A stretch of 64,000 nt of DNA, taken from contig JAFKAC010000173.1 of assembly GCA_025766275.1 (NCBI GenBank), positions 25,755 to 89,754 on the forward strand, given 5' to 3'. The DNA is from Lactarius indigo. Its lineage: Eukaryota; Basidiomycota; Agaricomycetes; Russulales; Russulaceae. The translations under genes were made by a program, and so were the position numbers. Under the pieces are notes generated by a model that did not search any database, had not been told where the DNA came from, and saw nothing but the letters and a program-made list of their open reading frames with translations. Shown one piece after another: positions 1 through 12,115 of the stretch (its first letter is position 1; each line of letters opens with the position of its first letter).

Positions 1-143
1 TGATTGCTTATATAAGGGGTGTGGGTTCCTGATTTCTTCTGCCTTACAATAAAAAAAAGGGTCCGTGTCTAAAGCATCGCATTTGGTATATCGGCGTCTA
101 TATATATGTGACAAAAAAAATTAAATAAATATAGGGACCAGGC

Positions 144-1626
144 CTAGACTAGCAGCGCCCCCGAGCCGAGAATGGCCGCGCCCAAAATCGCCCAAACAAT
201 GCCACGCGGAGTAACGGCCGCCGCGCCATTCGCACTCGAGCCCGAGCTCGAAGATGACGAGTTGGACGATCCAGACTGCTTAGGTGCACCGCTGCTTGTC
301 GTTGCGCTCGTTGACGACGAGACACTGCTCGACGGGGGAGCGGCTTTTGCGAGAGATCCAACCTTACTCCATTGGGCTGCGGCGTTTGCACCCGTGTCGC
401 TGGGGTTGAACGGCAAGTACGACACCACGCCCTTGCTGTCCAGCTGAACGAGGGAGTTGATCCCCGCAAAGTAAGTCGCATCCGCATCCTTCGTGCTTGG
501 TCCTGCGAGGGTCTGCGTCGTGTTGCTCTGGACATTCAGCACATAAGTGGCGGAGGAATCAGATGGGATGAACGCGAATGCTTCTTGAACCTGATTATTA
601 AGGTTTGTTAGCTATGAAACAAGGTGATGAGCGCAACCCGTACTCCTTGGTCTTGGAAAAAAGATGCGGTCTGGCCGTAAGTTGCAGGAATCACCCCATT
701 AGACGTCGGGAAGGCTTGTGCATCAGGCTGGAAGTAATCAACTGGCGACGGGATCAGGTTTGAGTCTATAATGAATCATGGAGCGCGGACTTACAGTGAA
801 TGACATAGATATCCGCGCTACCCGCGGGCGTTCCAGGGACGTTGAGGAAAAATACGTGATTTTGAGCGAGTGCCATCACCGGTTGGTATCCGTTCGCGTA
901 TGGGGCCTTTTCGACGTCCACCCACTGAAGCGAGGTGCTGTTGGCGGCCTTCAGGAGGCCCATGTCCAGGTGGAATAGCTCCCCATGGGACAAGGCATCT
1001 ATCGAAAGATTACTAGTCAGCGAGCTATCGCGTCGGGAAGAGTGAAAACGGGAATACAACGTACAGAACACGTTCGTGTCGTGGTCAAGAATCGCATTGA
1101 ATGACGAAGGGTCGAATGAACCAGTCGTCACAGCTTGCGTAGACCACGACTTGGCAGTCGCGTCATAAATATGAATACTCGATGGGCTGGACTTGTCGCC
1201 ATTGGTTACGTAGATGGCGTTCGTGTACTTTAAGATAGAATGTAATTAACCATTATTCAATAGCAATAACTGAACCCACTTGTGAGAGGAAGCAAGTCGT
1301 GTTTGTCCCGTCAAAGGGTCTGTGAAGGTTTAGGTGAGCTGTCAGGGATCACAGCGTGTGGACCAGAGCGACTCACGGGCGCCCAGAGGCAGTGATGTCC
1401 GTAGCGGTACCTTTGGAAAATGGACAATGAATTTAAACGAGAGTATGGAAAGCTGACGCGGGGTCGTACCACTTGCCCACGTGTCCTGTGTGCCCGCATT
1501 CCAGTCCTTGCCGTCAAGACCAAAGGCAAGCAAGTTCCAAGTGGTATCGAAAGCGACACAGGGGGACGCCCGCACAGCAGCGGGAGAAACGAAAAGAGCG
1601 ACGAGGGTGAGTAAAGGAGTGAACAT
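144..1626 (-). CDS. Secreted, probably GPI-anchored kelch-like protein
   Basis: The start is the ATG at 1626, which opens a signal peptide (MFTPLLTLVALF...AAVRA). The mature part begins CVAFDTTWNLLAFGL. Seven exons can be joined; for example the second intron joins WASG to TATDITASGRP, and a later one joins DTNVF to YALSHGELF. The middle holds repeated short hydrophobic blocks such as NAIYV, LFHLDMGLL and HVFFLNVP, which look like beta-propeller (kelch-type) blades. The last roughly 60 residues are a Ser/Gly-rich linker followed by a hydrophobic end (WAILGAAILGSGALLV), typical of a GPI attachment signal. It should therefore sit on the cell surface or in the wall. No enzymatic motif is visible and the exact role is unknown. 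The family assignment is by eye; the surface location is the stronger inference. Confidence 0.75.
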
Positions 1627-1725
1627 GGCGGTTGTGGTGGTAGTTGTGATGCGGAGTGAAGAAAACAGTCTGAGCAACGTAAGATGGATGGAGACAATAT
1701 TTTTAGATTCCATTGCAAATCACGT

Positions 1726-4177
1726 TCACAGCAAGTCTATCTGTCTCCTGACCTCCTCCGCCCGATCCTTAAATAGTTTAATTTTCGTCTCCCCGTCTCG
1801 TCTCAACCGCTCGTAATGTACCTCAATCTCTTGTCGGATCCATTCCTCCACAGTCATCGAGCGTTCTTCTTCTGTCAGCCGCGTGCCATTCGCCTGCAAA
1901 GGTAATGGTTCGACCAGCGTTTCAGCATCCGTGTGACTCTCCGCTCGGGTCGTAGACGTGGTAGACGACACGGAAAGTAGCGATGATGATGCTGGGGGAG
2001 GCGTCGCGGGGCTCTCCTCCCGCGGCAGGCATCTCGGCGTCGGACGCTGCGGGGAGCGAGTTGGGCGAGCTGGTGGTGTGGTCGAGAATGTTTCCACTAC
2101 ATCTACATGTGCATCATCATCTGAGAGAGGTGTCGGCACATCTGCGGTTTTCTCATCTCTTGTCCCTTGTGACGGCGCACCAGGGGCCGAGGCGGCATCA
2201 GAGTCGACGTCCATGACATCGGTCTGAACATCTTGAGAGCTAGACAGTGGGTCGATATTCCCCATAGATGGTAACGGCTCTGAGTTATTCGACCCAGATG
2301 TTGTCTGAGAGCGGCTACGTTCGTGGTGTGGTACCGTGACATTAGCTGATGTAGAACCTTTCCCCTTGGCTACCCTTGCCGGTTTTTTAGTGGGTGCAGG
2401 TAGCAGAGTGGTTGTCTCCTCTTTGTCGCTTGATCGCGAAAACTCTGCTTCGGGAGCACCGGATGCAGCAGCCGATTTACCCTTGAACGCACGAGGAGAA
2501 TCTGTCGCCTGTTCAGCCTGCTCCTCCGGTTCCTCATCCGAACCCTCGTCGCTGTCCTCGATCACCTCTGGCTTGACCTGGCGGTTATGAGGGGGCTTTG
2601 AGGGAGCAGCCTTCTTCTCTGGGCGAGGTGGGCCTTCCACTTCGTCCAGTTGGTCGCTCACTGACTCATCTTCCGCGATTAGAGCTTTGCGTTTGGGTTT
2701 TGCTGGCCTAGGTGCTTTGTTCGGTTTGATCTCTTCGTCTGTTTCATCTACGGAGGATACGCTCTGGACGATATTCCGCCTTTTCACAGCCGGTTGCACA
2801 TCTTTCTCGCTATCGACGCCTGAGGTACTTTCATCCTTTTCATCCACAACGGCCTTTGCTTTCTTTGGGTGTTCGCGCTTTGGCTGGCGGCTTTCCTCGT
2901 CCGTGTCATGCCGTAAGGTCTTCGTTCTCCGTGATGGCTTTCGTACCTTGACGTCCTGAGCAACGTTCTCCTTTCCTTTGACACGCTGTTTTGTCGGTGG
3001 TGCAGCGCGGGGAGCGTCATCTTCGTCGGCTTCCTCGATCACCTCGATAGGTTCCTTCCCTTTAGCCTTGGCTGAGGATTTACTGCGGCCGCGCCCGGAT
3101 GTCGATCTGCGGAGCTCAGTGCCACTCGAATTATCTTCAACCTCCACTGGCGGTTTGGCACGAGACGAACGCGTAGAACGTCGAAGTGCATCGGACGTGT
3201 CCTTTTCCTTGGCAGTTGACATCATGGACGTTGTTCTACTGCGCTTCGATTGACGCAGTGGTGCAGTTTCGGGTTGGGAATCATCATCGGAATGTGATGA
3301 AAAGGTATCAGAGGGAGCAGGCTGAGGTTGCTTTGAACCAGCACGCGATTTTGGTCGGGTCGTCGACCGCGAAGTCAGTGTTTTCGACCTTTGTTTGGGG
3401 GCGGAAGCTTCCGGAAAGAACGGACATGGAAGATTTGACTTCTTTACACGTTTTTGGTGCTCTTCTCTGCATAGACTTAGCACTGCGCGGCTTGAGCCAG
3501 TGGCCGAAAGACTTACAACGGATCATCATCCTCGTCCCAACCGCTGAGAGATACACCACAATAGAGGCAGGTTCCCGTGTCGTCGCCGGGGGTCTGTGGG
3601 GTGAAGACAAACCCTGCTTTCGCCATCTGTAGAAATGATGAGACCGCAGTGAGCAGATTAGGAGTGTAACATGCCTTATTCGAATGAGCACCATGACCCT
3701 TGACTCGATCGTGCGGCCAGGAATCGTTTGCTTTGAAAGTTGCCAATCTGGCCTTCTTCATTGCATTCCCGTCGGGTTCGCGGGTGGGATCTTTGAACGC
3801 AAAGCTTGGTAGGGACGGTCAGACTTTGACAAGCGCAAATGACACACTACTTACTCTCCCTTGCGATCAATATCTTCGGGTATCCCACAACGAACGACAG
3901 CCCATGCACACCTGTCTTTACATTTATTCCAGTGGATTGCAAACGGGTCATCTTGCTCGTCCCACCCGTCGAGACACTTGCCACAAAAGTAACACTCGAC
4001 GTTATCTCGAGCATCCCAAGATGGGTTGAAGAAGAAACCGGCCTCAGTTAGCGTGTCGGGTGTTGCAACGAAGTGGGAAGGATGAGGCCATTTGAGGGAG
4101 AGTGTTCGCTTTGTTGTCGAGTGCTTTACGCGTCTCGGCTTTGTGAATGACTCGAGACGAGTGGTGAAAACTTCCAT
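1726..4177 (-). CDS. BIR1: Bir1/survivin-like chromosomal passenger protein with two BIR domains
   Basis: Two baculovirus IAP repeat domains lie in the first roughly 200 residues. The first carries WPH, EAGFFF, CYFC and LDGWDEQDDP...H; the second carries WPHDR, AKAGFVF, CLYC and LSGWDEDDDP...H. Zinc-binding Cys and His are present in both. A long, charged, Ser/Lys/Glu-rich and probably disordered region follows. The protein ends in a conserved helix (EEWIRQEIEVHYERLRRDG). This architecture is that of fungal Bir1, the survivin-type subunit that targets Aurora kinase and INCENP to centromeres. Length is about 750 residues. The ATG at 4177 is the only one in frame before the first BIR. The intron at 3627-3674 uses a GC donor (AAG/GCATGT), needed to join SNK to MAKAGF. 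The gene is divergent from WAPL across 97 bp. Confidence 0.9.
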
Positions 4178-4274
4178 CGAGGTCGGTGGTGAGGTTGAGG
4201 TCAAAGTCGGGGTCGATGTCGATGTTGAGGTTCAAGTGCGAGTGATGTCTGTCGAATAACGTGACCGTTCTCTG
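4178..4274. promoter_or_regulatory. 97-bp shared promoter of BIR1 and WAPL
   Basis: Only 97 bp separate the two start codons, so both transcripts must start inside this stretch or in the neighbouring first exon. No TATA box is evident. A GGTC/GATGTCGA-rich stretch continues from the BIR1 first exon. That the two genes share control is an inference from spacing. Confidence 0.6.
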
Positions 4275-7261
4275 ATGAGTGCACCAACACCGACACCGAC
4301 ACCGACATTGACCTACAGTCGGAAAGCGTCGAGGAGGAGACTCCGCGATGAGAATTCACCCTTCGTGCACCCTGCTAGGCAGCACAAGCGTGCTCGCGAA
4401 AGTACAGGTTCGTTCGCCGTCTTGCTCTCTCGCACTCTGGCTTGCACTGTTTCCTCTCTCAATATTTATCAGCAGATGAACACCCCATCGCATTGCCCTC
4501 TAAAGGGCCGAAGAGAACCAGAAGGTCTTCGACTTCGTCGTTGATCGAGTCCACACGTTAGTATTCTTCGAACGTATGCCGAACCTTTCCTTGGCTCAAC
4601 ACGTCCTCGCTCAGAGGAGCAGGCCAGCGCACACACTCGCACCCCGTCCCCGTCCCCGTCTCTCGACACTCTTCCCACCCGTTCCTTCCGTACGCCCATC
4701 AAACCAACGACTTCGCTCCCGGGGTCGTCCCCCCTCACACCTCTGTCCGCCTCCCCGCTGAAGCGAACGTCTACGCATCCAATGGACCATGCGTCCACTC
4801 CGACCAGGGCCAGACGCCCCGCTGATGCGCTATCAGAATTGTTTGACTTTGTCCCCAAGGTTCCAGAGCGCGTATCGCGAGATAGCGCTCGCTCTCTTCA
4901 TTCGAAGGTCAATAAGCCTATTGCTAAGCGCATGCTTGGTCGGACACGGTCAGCGCTGTCGACGGTTGATGGCCCCACCGATGGCACAAGCCTGGAATCC
5001 ATGGCTTCCAACTCCAACGCGTCTGCTGGATTGCCGCTTTCACCGCACCATATCCCTGATCTAGGGTCTGCGGGCTCACAGACCCCGACTATTTCCGACG
5101 AACAATTTCAATCCAACATTGGACCTTCCACCGCACCGCTCCAGCGATCTAATGTGCGCACCTATGCTGGCAGATCACGCTCTTTCCTGGTCGAACTACC
5201 AACTGAGGGCGCCCCCCATGGCGCAATCGATGGGGATGATCTAGGTTTAGAAACCCGCGAGTCATACAAGGACCTACGGATGCGATGGGGTGTCGATGAT
5301 TCAGAGGATGATCCTCGTCTTGGAGTTTCCACCCGATCTTCACCAGAACCGGAGAACGGCCGAAAGGGAAAAGGAAGGGCGAAAGACCGCCCAAAGCCAA
5401 AGGTCTTGCTTCCCCCAAACATGATGAACGATTTGAAGAGCATCACGGAACTCAGGAGTAAAGGCGAGAGCAGGCGATTCATGGACGAGGTCGGGTATCT
5501 ATTCGAAGGCATGGATCGGAATGTCGGTGTTAGAGTGCGCAGAGGCAGGTGAGCGCCCTTCACTCCCTCTAAATGAAGTTGTTCGATTGATCGTACCCAG
5601 TGCTCTGGAACTTGTGACCAAACTTTGTGACCTTGACTTCGCGCGGCGCGCAAGGGTTACTGACTTCCGTAGCCGGGCTTGGGACGCGTTGCGCGCGTCT
5701 GGTGCCGGCAATGGTGATAAGGTTTTGGACGCTATCCTTGTGCTCTTCGCGGCGCTCGTGTTACAAACGTCTCATGAGGTGACCGAACTTACTCAAAAGG
5801 CCGACTTCGTTCCAGTTCTATGGAATGTACTAGCTACTACGGGTGGAGCGGATTCATTAGAGCTTTTGGGTAACGGCGTAAACGACGGGGAGTTGAAAAA
5901 GGCTGGAATCGGCAAGGCCGAGAAGCTCGCGGTGAGCGCCATACCGCACAAATCTTCTTTCGCGTCTTACCGTAACCTACCTTCTAGTTGATGACTTTGA
6001 GATCCGTTATTGTCAACAAGTCGGAACTTGTCGCAGATGAAGAGTGTCTGTCACTCTGCCAGCTCGCATCTCGGACTCTCGCCTCACTTCCACCTTCCGC
6101 TCATCGACCCAGTCAACTGGCACCTCTTCGCCAAACCCTCATAGTGGGGCTATCTTCTCTTCCTCCCCGGCTCTCAGGATATGCTTCTGGACTTCCGCTT
6201 CTTCCCAATTCTTCTGATCTCGCACCCTCACCAGGCGTTCCACAATTCAATCATATCGCCGACTGTCTAGAAATTTTCGACTCGCTTCTGTTGGGTCGAT
6301 GGTCCAGCGACGAGGAGCCGCCGCCGCTCTATCATGATGTGATCAATGGTAACGAACAGGAGGATCTAGCAGAAGGTGTTACGACGCTCTGTGCCGTGTG
6401 CAACATCTTGCTTCGGAACGGTGATTATGACAACTACTCCACGAGAGGTGATGGGCTTGATTGCGAAGTTTCCTCTTGCTTTACTTACTTTACCTCGTCT
6501 AGCTAACCGCTGCCTCGAGTCTGCGTTACGTGTGCTCATCAATGTCTCCCACGAAAATCCGACCTGGTGTAGGCTTCTGCTGCATCAAAGGCTCACGATT
6601 CCCGCCATTTCCTCCATTATCGCGCTCTCTCTGCATAGACCACAGGACGTGAACGAGGAGCCGAGTGAGCCGAGTGCGCGGGCTTTCGACAGGCTGTGCT
6701 TGGCCTTGGGACTTTTAACGAATCTGGTTCAGGTCGACGAGGATGCCAAGGATATATGCCGTGAGACAAGTGAGTTCCTCTTCGCGTCCGTCTTCAAACC
6801 TCTTCGTCTAAAAGAATGCAGACCTCGACTATTCGTGTCCGGCCCTTCGCCAATGCGCGTATGCGTGCAGCTGTCCGAATGCCGTCACCGTTTTGGAATG
6901 TCTGGCTTTGGTCTACGAGCAGCATCTTCGGCTGGAAGACGACGACCCTGGTACACATATCATACGCGGACACTTTGCAGTCCTATTCGGACTTCTTATG
7001 CGCGGTTCCACTGGGAACCAGAGCATTATTTTGAATGCTCTACCGGGAGCGGGGCTCGAGGGCCTAATACGGCATGCTAAGGAGTTTGTCGGATTGTATG
7101 CGGAGTTTATGGCACGGGTCGCGCGTGAGGAGGGACATGATGCGGGTGATACGGAGGACGACTCGGATGAGACTATAGCCCAGATCCCGACGAAAGATAG
7201 TGCGACGCAGGACGTAGCGCAAGACGTCATCAAGTTTTTAGAGAGCCTGATGGACGGATGA
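4275..7261 (+). CDS. WAPL: WAPL-like cohesin release factor
   Basis: The protein starts at the ATG of MSAPTPTPTPTLTYSRKASRR. A Ser/Pro/Arg-rich, probably disordered N-terminal part of about 300 residues leads into the conserved WAPL block LKSITELRSKGESRRFMDEVGYLFEG. A helical-repeat region follows (LVTKLCDLDFARRARVTDFR, CLEIFDSLLL, LCAVCNILL, ALRVLINVSHENP, LCLALGLLTNLV, HFAVLFGLLM). Introns that restore frame include the one joining GGCAG to TGCTCTGGAACTT near 5.55-5.6 kb, and the one before NRCLESALRV. Length is about 830 residues. WAPL removes cohesin from chromosomes together with PDS5, which is encoded at 44.3 kb in the same window. The gene is divergent from BIR1 and convergent with the DcpS gene (117 bp apart). 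Confidence 0.88.
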
Positions 7262-7378
7262 CCTCTCAGATCTCAGCTGTCGAGTGATTTATTCTATCTA
7301 TCGCTAACGCCATAGACATCGAACACGGCTTTCTGTAACACTAATTCGAATAATTTTGCTGCGTGTCCTATGAACTGT

Positions 7379-8649
7379 CTATGCCTCCGCGTCGTCCGAC
7401 TGAGCTGCATTCATGGGGGCAAACAAACCATGATTTTCCCCTAGGTCATATGAAAGCGTCATGCGTTGGAAAATAGAAGGTCCGTTTGGTTCATCAAGCT
7501 CTAGCTATCGGTGGGGGAGAGAAAAGTGCAGACGAAAACGGGTGAGGGGCGGGTGAAGAATGTCAGGTCAAGAAGCCTACCAACGAAATAATGTCATCGA
7601 GCATATGAGCGTGGCCAACAGTCATTCCCATAAGACCCGTGTGGTTTGCGTTCACAATGTGGACGTGGAAGTGGTCTGAGGTCATCAGTTTCGCGACGGT
7701 GACGGGAACTTGGGCTCACAATAACTGGGCTGGTAGTGGACAAAGAGACGTAGCTCTGTCGCCTCTAAACCCCAGCGAATTTTAACGACGTTGGTTGCCT
7801 CGCGCCGGATGGAGCGCAGGAGGGGGAGGTGCAAGTAAGTGAGATCCCTTAGACACTTGATATCGGGTCGGAGCATCAATGCGAGCAAGTACAAAGACGC
7901 GGTGCTGGTGAGGTCCCACTTCATATCTGGCGAGATGAGGAAGCCAAAGGGATCAGAGTCCGGAGAACGAAACAGTATCTTTTCCGCTTCCGAACGACCC
8001 GATACAACCTCGTCTATCCTGGAAAAGGCGCTCAGGTCGATAGCAGGCACTAGCAGGAACGGGGTGAAACCGACCATTGCGTGCGCGAAGCCGGGAATGT
8101 GTCTATGTAGGGCTTGACGACACGCTCATATAGTGCGGGGGTTTCGCGCACGATGTGGATCTGTTGCTTGGAGTACTAGAAAATAACGGTTGGAAGGACT
8201 ATATTTTTGCGGGTGACTTGGACGAACCTTGCGGATGTGCACGTCGGTGGCGGGACAGATGACATTGATTTTGACATCTGGCTTATCCTGAGAGGGGCTC
8301 AGCCAGCCAAACATCCACGAATACTACAACGCAGGCATTAAAGGCTGGGACAGATCAACATAGATAACGAGCTTCTGACGATGTCAGTGCTCTCGATAAG
8401 CGAGGTTGTGGATATGAGGCCACTGGAGAACGTGGGCAGCGCTGTTCGTTCTATCCGGACTATGGCAGGTATTCCTGAGCCATCCGAGTCCGAGTCATTG
8501 GGCTTGAAGGATCCGAGCAAGGCGACGGCGTGGGTGGTGGAGTCTACGTTCGCAGGACTCGAATGTGTGGGCAGCCATTACACAGTCGGACGAGACTCAC
8601 CCTCATTGAGCACTCGTTCTAACACAAAGCGTTCGAGGTTGAAATCCAT
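7379..8649 (-). CDS. DCS1: Scavenger mRNA-decapping enzyme (DcpS, HIT family)
   Basis: This enzyme hydrolyses the m7GpppN cap left after 3'-5' mRNA decay. The N-terminal part reads FVLERVLNE, then after an intron DSTTHAVALLGSFK, typical of DcpS. The middle has DMKWDL...LYLLALMLRPDIKCLRDL and LRLFVHYQPSYY. The histidine triad HFHVHIV follows an intron, with NANHTGLMGMTVGHAHMLDDIISL after it. The C-terminus (SIFQRMTLSYDLGENHGLF) also matches the family. Length is about 320 residues, the usual size, and the start at 8649 (MDFNLERFVLERV) matches the family start. It is divergent from the tRNase Z gene across 209 bp. Confidence 0.93.
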
Positions 8650-8773
8650 GTTCAGATAAAAAGATTACGTTACGGTCATACCCTGACTGACATCATTACG
8701 GCGACCATCCACTTTTTCTTCCTTTGCTTCCTCTCACTTTAGAAATTCTTGCGTTCGCAAATTTGCGTGCGCT

Positions 8774-8785
8774 ATGTTCGCATAG
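8774..8785 (+). promoter_or_regulatory. Upstream mini-ORF of tRNase Z (ATG TTC GCA TAG)
   Basis: A three-codon ORF lies 74 bp before the tRNase Z ATG. It is in the leader only if transcription starts before 8774; the CT-rich block at about 8712-8742 makes that plausible. Confidence 0.4.
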
Positions 8786-8820
8786 TCGCCAGATCTACTC
8801 GACGCTGACCCGGTCATTGC

Positions 8821-8862
8821 ATGTCGTCCCAACTCGACGAACCACCAATCCAAAAAATATGA
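8821..8862 (+). promoter_or_regulatory. Upstream ORF overlapping the tRNase Z start codon
   Basis: A 13-codon ORF begins at the ATG of 8821. It stops with the TGA at 8860-8862, overlapping the main ATG (8859-8861) as ATGA. Such an arrangement can allow re-initiation or dampen translation; this is an inference. Confidence 0.45.
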
Positions 8863-11800
8863 ACTGGTCGACCTCCGTCTATACCACCCTTTCTTCAGAC
8901 ACGGAGCCATCCATCGTAATTACCTTCGAATCCGCAAAGTATATTTTTAATGCTGGAGAAAACACTACTCGCGCAATATTACTGAGTAAAAGGGGATGGA
9001 GAAAAGTCAAAGCCTTGTTCTTGACGCAACTCGGAACGCAGAGGTCGAGTGGTGTTCCAGGTACGTCGCCAGTGTCGCCCGTTCGTTCGTTCGTTCTTCT
9101 CATCGACGGACACTGTCTAGGTCTTCTTATGTCGGTGGCAGATAGCAGCGCTCGAACCATGGAGATCGTCGGTCCAAGAGGCGTTTTGCACCTTCTTGCG
9201 TCTATGCGCCTCTATACGTTTCGGTTCGCTTGGCCACACTCTTTCACGCGCGTTCCGCTCTAACCTATACGTGGATAGGGATACCTTGGGTCTCAGGGTC
9301 ATGGAGGCTCCCGACTTCAAAACCGAGCCCCAAATAGAGGCTACCCCAGTCTTCGCGGATGATAACATTACCGTTTATTCCATTCCAATCGTGCCCACAC
9401 CTCGTCGCAACGGTGATTTAACTGTAGCGACCGAGGACATACTGGTGACCTCGTTGAAGCGGAAGCGCGAAATCTCTCTTGAGCTACCGTCGAAGCGTCC
9501 ATCTCTCCATCCTCCCTTACCAACCACCCACGAGTCTACTCCGTCGACGATCTCTCCGCTTCTTGATCGCTTTCTGGACGACCCCCAGTTCGACCCTACC
9601 TCGCTGACCGGAGATGAGGCCGATGCCTGGCGACGGCTTATCATCGAATATATATTCACCTGGAGAGAACCCCCGCCCAAGCCTCGACCACCTCCCAAGC
9701 TCCCAAGTAAAAAAGGCAAACTAAGGCAGGATGTCGAGAGTACAGAGGCACCAAATGCACCACTTTCTGCTGAAGCTAGTCTCATATCTCTGCTTCAAGC
9801 CCCCCATACTATGAGGTGTCAAGACCAACTTTTGAGTCGCGGTCGCAGAGGAACAACTCCGGCAGGCTCGTTAAAGCCGTTACCTGCATTTACTGCCCCA
9901 ATACAAAATGCTTCCACAGCGTACATCGTGGTTGGACCTCGTGTTCGCGGAAAATTCGACGCCAAGCGCGCCGAGGAACTGGGGCTCTACGGCCCACTGA
10001 GAGGGAAGGTAGCGCGTGGAGAAAGTGTCACATTCACTGTGAACGACGGTGCTGGAGGGACATTGCAGAGAACAGTGAAGCCGGAGGATTGTGTGGGTGA
10101 ACATGAGAATACGAAGGTTCGGCCTCTTAGTCCTCCCCACCCGAACGTGCTGAACAAGGTTGTGAAGGTTGTTATTATCCTCGATGTACCGACGCCAGAT
10201 CATATTGAATCCTTGGTTTCTGCCTTCGCTTCCCCTGCTTACTCAAGCTTCAGGTTGAAAAACCCCGACAGTCGGAAGGATTACGCCGTGCATGCCATCC
10301 ATCACCTTCTTGGCTCGGGTGTACTGGAGGACGAGCGGTATAAGTCTTTTATGAACGGCTTCTCGGATGACACACAGCACCTTATCTGTTCCCCTGATCA
10401 CAACCCCGATCCCCTAACATTTACAAGTGCAGGGCTGAGCCAACTCAGGCTCAGCCAGCTGGACCCAGAAATGTTCCCGCTTCCTTGTTACAGCACAGCT
10501 CCTCGAAAGGAACTTTCCTGTGCGTCACGTCTGCTGCCACCGCTAAGAAGATTCCGCTGACGCTCTTTTGTTATCTCAGTGGTTACTCACCTCCCACCGC
10601 GGTGCTCATATATGCAGTCCGATAGCTATGTCGATGTTCGACCACCAAGGCCCCTTGCGGTTGATCCCATGTTGAGAGATAAGGACAAATTCCACCCTGC
10701 TATCGCGGCGGAGACACCCCCTGGCCTGTCACCAGAAACCAAAGAGAAGTTCACGACTGCACAGAAAGTTGTGGACACCCGCCTGGCAGAGCTGGACGGT
10801 AATGTGCCCAAAGCGGGAGACGAACTTGTGGTGATACCGCTCGGGACTAACAGCGCCATTAGTACTCGGTACCGTAATGGTGACTATCTCGTTGATTTGT
10901 ACCTCGCCTCGGCTGTTGATCGGTCGTGGAATAGTATCTGGGTACTTTGTTCAAATCCCAGATTGGGGCAATCTTCTGCTCGACGCCGGTGAGGGAACGT
11001 GGGGCCAGATGGCAAGATACTTTGGGACGGATCCAGCTCGGCCATCGAACGTTTGGCAGGCATTGCGCGACTTGAAGTGTGTCTTCATCAGCCACGGCCA
11101 TGCAGATCATCACGCAGGACTTGCAAAGATATTGGCAATGCGAAAGCAGGTACTACCACTAGAATACACCCTACTCAGCACACTGACTAGTATTCGAGCT
11201 CGACCCTCCGCCCCCAGGACCTCTTTACCTCGTCTCGATATTGACGGTTCACCTATACCTGCGCGAATTTGCCGACTTGGAAAACCTTGGGTTATCGGAT
11301 TCGACGGACACACCAAATGGTGTCATACCCGTCCTAAGTGAAGTGGTGAATTCCAGGGGGCGATGTCCGACAGAATCGACTGGGTGGATGAGTCTTGACC
11401 AGTGAGCCCTATTTTTCCTCTGTCCTTCGAGACACCGATTACATCGAGTAGTTCGCGGAAGGCCGCTCAGATGTTATGTGCGGAATTGGGATTCAGCAGG
11501 CTAAACACTATTGACGTCCTTCATCGTACGAGAGCGTTCGGCCTTGTTGTGACACATCAAGATGGGTGGCGTCTAGTGTAGGTAATTGGTTTGATTCTTT
11601 GGTATTAGGTACTCACCGGTGGCAACCAGATTTTCGGGGGACACTATGCCATCGGAGGCACTAGTGCAAGCTGGCCAAGGCGCGACGCTATTGATCCACG
11701 AAGCCACTATGGGCGACGACCAAGAAGAGATGGCTCACGCGAAGGCTCACAGTACTATCAGTCAGGCGATCGATGTCGCGAAACGGTGAGCAGATCCCGA

Positions 11801-12101
11801 TTTGCACCGTTGCCCAGTGAATTTGATCGTCTTCAGTATGCGAGCTCAGAACGTTCTTCTGACCCACTTTTCTTCACGTTACCCAACTATGCCACGGTAC
11901 TCCGGCTCTCCGAAGAGTGACGACGGCGACTATAAACCTACCGTTGCGTTGGCGATGGATCACGCGTGTATACGGGTGGGCGACCTCTGGAAGATGGCCA
12001 CGTACATTCCGGCCATTGCACAGAGCTTCGATGATATTACAGACGAAGGAGAGGAGGAGGAGGAGGCTGCACTCGTATTACAGGCTAGTTTGACAGAGTG
12101 A
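8859..12101 (+). CDS. TRZ1: Long-form tRNase Z (ELAC2-type tRNA 3' endonuclease)
   Basis: This metallo-beta-lactamase endonuclease removes 3' trailers from tRNA precursors. The N-terminal half starts [13 protein letters not shown]...[18 protein letters not shown], the inactive lactamase-like half of long forms. The C-terminal half has [27 protein letters not shown], the zinc motif HGHADHHAG (about 11.09-11.12 kb), [30 protein letters not shown] and [10 protein letters not shown]. Splicing restores each join; for example LYT joins DTLGL near 9.28 kb. Length is about 930 residues. The ATG at 8859 fits the family start. Upstream in the same frame is an open, Arg-rich stretch without an ATG, and two short upstream ORFs precede the start (see findings). 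The gene ends 14 bp from the end of a tRNA gene on the other strand. Confidence 0.93.
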
Positions 12102-12102
12102 C

Positions 12103-12110
12103 AAAAAAAA
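12103..12110 (-). terminator. Pol III terminator of tRNA-Arg
   Basis: Eight A on the plus strand give eight T in the tRNA sense, six bases after the tRNA end. The tract begins one base after the stop codon of tRNase Z on the other strand. Confidence 0.85.
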
Positions 12111-12115
12111 TAGAA

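Noticed and set aside
4178..4204. BIR1 start at 4204
   Set aside because: The codon is TTG; the first ATG in frame is at 4177.
8724..8858. tRNase Z coding start at 8724
   Set aside because: The codon there is TTG, so an ordinary eukaryotic start is not available; the ATG at 8859 fits the family. The open frame is kept only as a finding.
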